From Pyrus communis (taxonomy: Eukaryota; Streptophyta; Magnoliopsida; Rosales; Rosaceae), in NCBI RefSeq assembly GCF_963583255.1, contig NC_084805.1, positions 12,679,375-12,743,374 on the forward strand: a stretch of DNA of 64,000 nucleotides, in the 5' to 3' direction. How positions within the stretch are numbered: the stretch's first letter is position 1; every line of letters begins with the position of its first letter. Positions 63,857-64,000 of this stretch are shown here, one piece after another. The position numbers and the translations under genes are program-made. Under the pieces are notes generated by a model that saw only the letters and a program-made list of their open reading frames with translations, made no database searches and had not been told where the DNA came from.

Positions 63857-64000
63857 ATTTTTTTATTGTCTTGCGGTTTTAGTACAAGCTTTATGCTATC
63901 TTGCCTTTTGTGTGTTGTTAATGTTATCCTCTTAATAACTAATTGATTATGTTCTTATATAAATTTGCGAGTATGTTGTTACTTTAATACCAAGTGACCC
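63857..64000 (+). other. 3' UTR of the second xylanase gene
   Basis: T-rich sequence following the stop codon; no clear AATAAA before the window ends. Confidence 0.5.

Overview
The window reads as a plant nuclear chromosome segment, most likely from Rosaceae. It has intron-rich genes with GT-AG and GC-AG splice sites, AT-rich intergenic DNA and dense plant transposons. A short repeat at 9741-9893 resembles an element I know as very common in apple, pear and Prunus; that taxonomic call is recollection plus inference, not a search result.

Host genes are few. Two seven-exon GH10 endo-1,4-beta-xylanase genes with a CBM22-like module (10500-13272 and 61347-63856, both +) share the same exon plan. 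The second is intact (580 residues). The first carries a 1-nt excess in an A run of exon 5 and is out of frame as given. A further xylanase C-terminal scrap lies at 56640-56800. A SINA-like RING E3 ubiquitin ligase gene (57142-58470) is intact, and a decayed SINA-like fragment sits just upstream (56105-56385). The window opens in the last exon of an unidentified gene.

The rest is largely mobile DNA. 0.8-9.9 kb: SINE-like copies, foldback and TIR elements. 14.66-15.74 kb: a Mutator-like element carrying gene fragments, one recognisably from a UDP-rhamnose synthase. 15.75-25.08 kb: an endogenous plant pararetrovirus (Caulimoviridae, florendovirus-like by layout), longer than one genome unit, flanked by TA repeats, with RNase H plus ORF2 present twice about 6974 bp apart. 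25.4-26.9 kb: nested TIR elements. 26.99-33.46 kb: a degraded hAT element split by a complete Ty1/copia element (28117-33351, target duplication AAAGC). 34.17-50.32 kb: a 16.2-kb Ty3/gypsy element of Tat type on the minus strand (target duplication AGTAC), itself hit by a probable solo LTR and carrying a convergent plus-strand gene for a plant mobile domain protein. 50.3-56 kb: a MITE, a 32-bp tandem array, another SINE copy and TIR elements.

The layout implies an old tandem xylanase/SINA-like neighbourhood opened up by successive insertions. Target-site duplications give a relative order: hAT first (6/8 match), then copia (5/5) inside it; gypsy (5/5) with a later or older-looking solo LTR inside it. 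The most unusual items are a SINE-like family with two conserved hairpins, the pararetrovirus polyprotein held in one frame except for three TAA codons at domain borders, the antisense mobile-domain gene, and the gene-capturing Mutator-like element.
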